Source: Sarcocystis neurona
Taxonomy: Eukaryota > Apicomplexa > Conoidasida > Eucoccidiorida > Sarcocystidae
Direction: 5' to 3'
Assembly (NCBI GenBank): GCA_000727475.1
Contig: KL647310.1
Location: 2,176,399 to 2,240,398 of the forward strand
DNA: 64,000 nucleotides
The notes below the pieces were generated by a model. That model saw only the letters and a program-made list of their open reading frames with translations, had not been told where the DNA came from and searched no databases. This document shows, in pieces, positions 63,052-64,000 of the stretch (its first letter is position 1; each line of letters starts with the position of its first letter). The translations under genes and the position numbers were made by a program.

Positions 63052-64000
63052 TTCTTCTCCCAGCTCGTACAGCCGCTTTCCCTGTCTCGGGCCGGGGCAA
63101 CACGTACTGCCGTTGGATCGACTGTTGCTGCTGCTGCCCCAAGGGGCACTTGCAGGTGTTTAGATTCCTGCTGCTGCACCTGTGGGACGGTCAGCTTCTG
63201 TGGGACTAGCTGCTGCTGTAGGGAAACCTGCTGCTATGGAAGAACCTGCTGCTGTAGGAGACTCTGCTGATCTGGCAAGGCCTGCGGCTCTAAGACCTGC
63301 TGCTCTGGGAGGACCCGCTGCTCTGGAAGACCTGCTGCTGTGCTGTTGCGCCTTCTTGCTGCTGCTGCTGCTTACTGCTGCTCCTTACTGCTGCCGCTGC
63401 TTGCCGCTGCTGCAGTTGTACGAGCCGTCGCACGGGGTGCCCCTGCACCGTTGTGCTGCTGCTGCTGCAGCTGCCGGTCTCCGTGTGTATGGCAGCTGCA
63501 CCTCGCTGTCCGCGCAGGTTCGTCTTTTCGCATGCGGTGCCCTGTGGCTGCGGTGCTGCGGAAGGAGTTGTTAATTCCAGAGTCTCCCTGCTGCAGTTGC
63601 CGCTGCCGTGCTGCCGCTCGCTCTTATTGCCTCATGCGGTGCTCCGCTGCTGACGCTGCATGTTGCTGCTGGTGCATGCACCAGCTCTCGCAAATAAACA
63701 GCTTGCACAGATGCTCCCACGCCCAACAAGCCCCGTGGCAGCCCCTGCCTGCAGTCGCCGTCGATCCTGCTGCAGCCAAGCTGCTGCTGCCTTAGCTGCT
63801 TTCAGCAGCGGTGCGTCCTTTCGCTGCTACTACTCTTCGTGCGGTTCTGCTCCTCCTCATTCCGCTTCCACCTCGTCCGCTGCTGCCGCTGCTGCGGCTC
63901 CTGCTGCTGCTGCTGTGGCTCCTGCTGCTGCTGCTGTGGCTCCTGCTGCTGCTGCTGTGCTCCTGCTGCTGCTGCTTTGGCTCTGCTGCTGCTGCTGCTG
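63052..64000. repeat. CTG-rich end of the window
   Basis: CTG/TGC repeats on the plus strand, CAG in the sense of the giant gene. A 15-base imperfect repeat like CCTGCTGCTCTGGGA runs from about 63220 to 63340, and 63890-64000 is nearly pure CTG. It may be 5' coding sequence or an intron of the giant gene; an in-frame TAA at about 63165 breaks the long frame. Confidence 0.65.

Overview
The window looks like nuclear DNA of a coccidian apicomplexan, most likely an Eimeria species. The evidence is intron-dense genes with GT-AG splice sites, very abundant CAG/CTG trinucleotide repeats giving poly-Ala, poly-Ser and poly-Gln stretches, long TA, GT and TATG microsatellites in the introns, and two conserved proteins that read like coccidian orthologues. 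A run of N at 48066-48436 inside a TA repeat shows this is a draft assembly. The species call is inference.

Layout. 1-3.5 kb is repeat-poor with no gene I can establish. 3.5-6.5 kb (minus) carries vacuolar ATPase subunit E in at least five exons, four of which I resolve to the base with consistent phases. 6.5-14.5 kb is feature-poor; one ATG-initiated 221-codon frame at 7663 is the best gene candidate there. From about 14.5 kb the DNA becomes repeat-rich. 16.4-32.6 kb (plus) is the complete CCT6 (TCP-1 zeta) chaperonin gene: ten exons, 551 codons, with nine introns making up about 90% of the locus. 32.7-38 kb holds only repeats and short open frames. 38.2-41.7 kb (plus) contains parts of an unrecognised gene; one exon pair could be the C-lobe of a HECT-type ubiquitin ligase. 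41.7-44.8 kb is repeat-rich spacer. 44.8 kb to at least 63.05 kb (minus) is a very large gene for a protein of about 2,200 residues or more, with helical hydrophobic segments recalling the heptatricopeptide (HPR)/RAP organellar RNA-binding families; its 5' end is unresolved and may lie beyond 64 kb.

The two recognised genes are housekeeping: the proton pump of acidic compartments and the cytosolic actin/tubulin-folding chaperonin. Nothing suggests that the genes in this window form one pathway. The most unusual feature is intron architecture: sense-strand CTG repeats run into the CAG acceptor of many introns in unrelated genes, two introns pair a 5' CAG-rich block with a 3' CTG-rich block, and individual introns carry their own minisatellites and kilobase-scale pyrimidine tracts. 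I saw no transposase, reverse transcriptase, CRISPR array, rRNA or tRNA.
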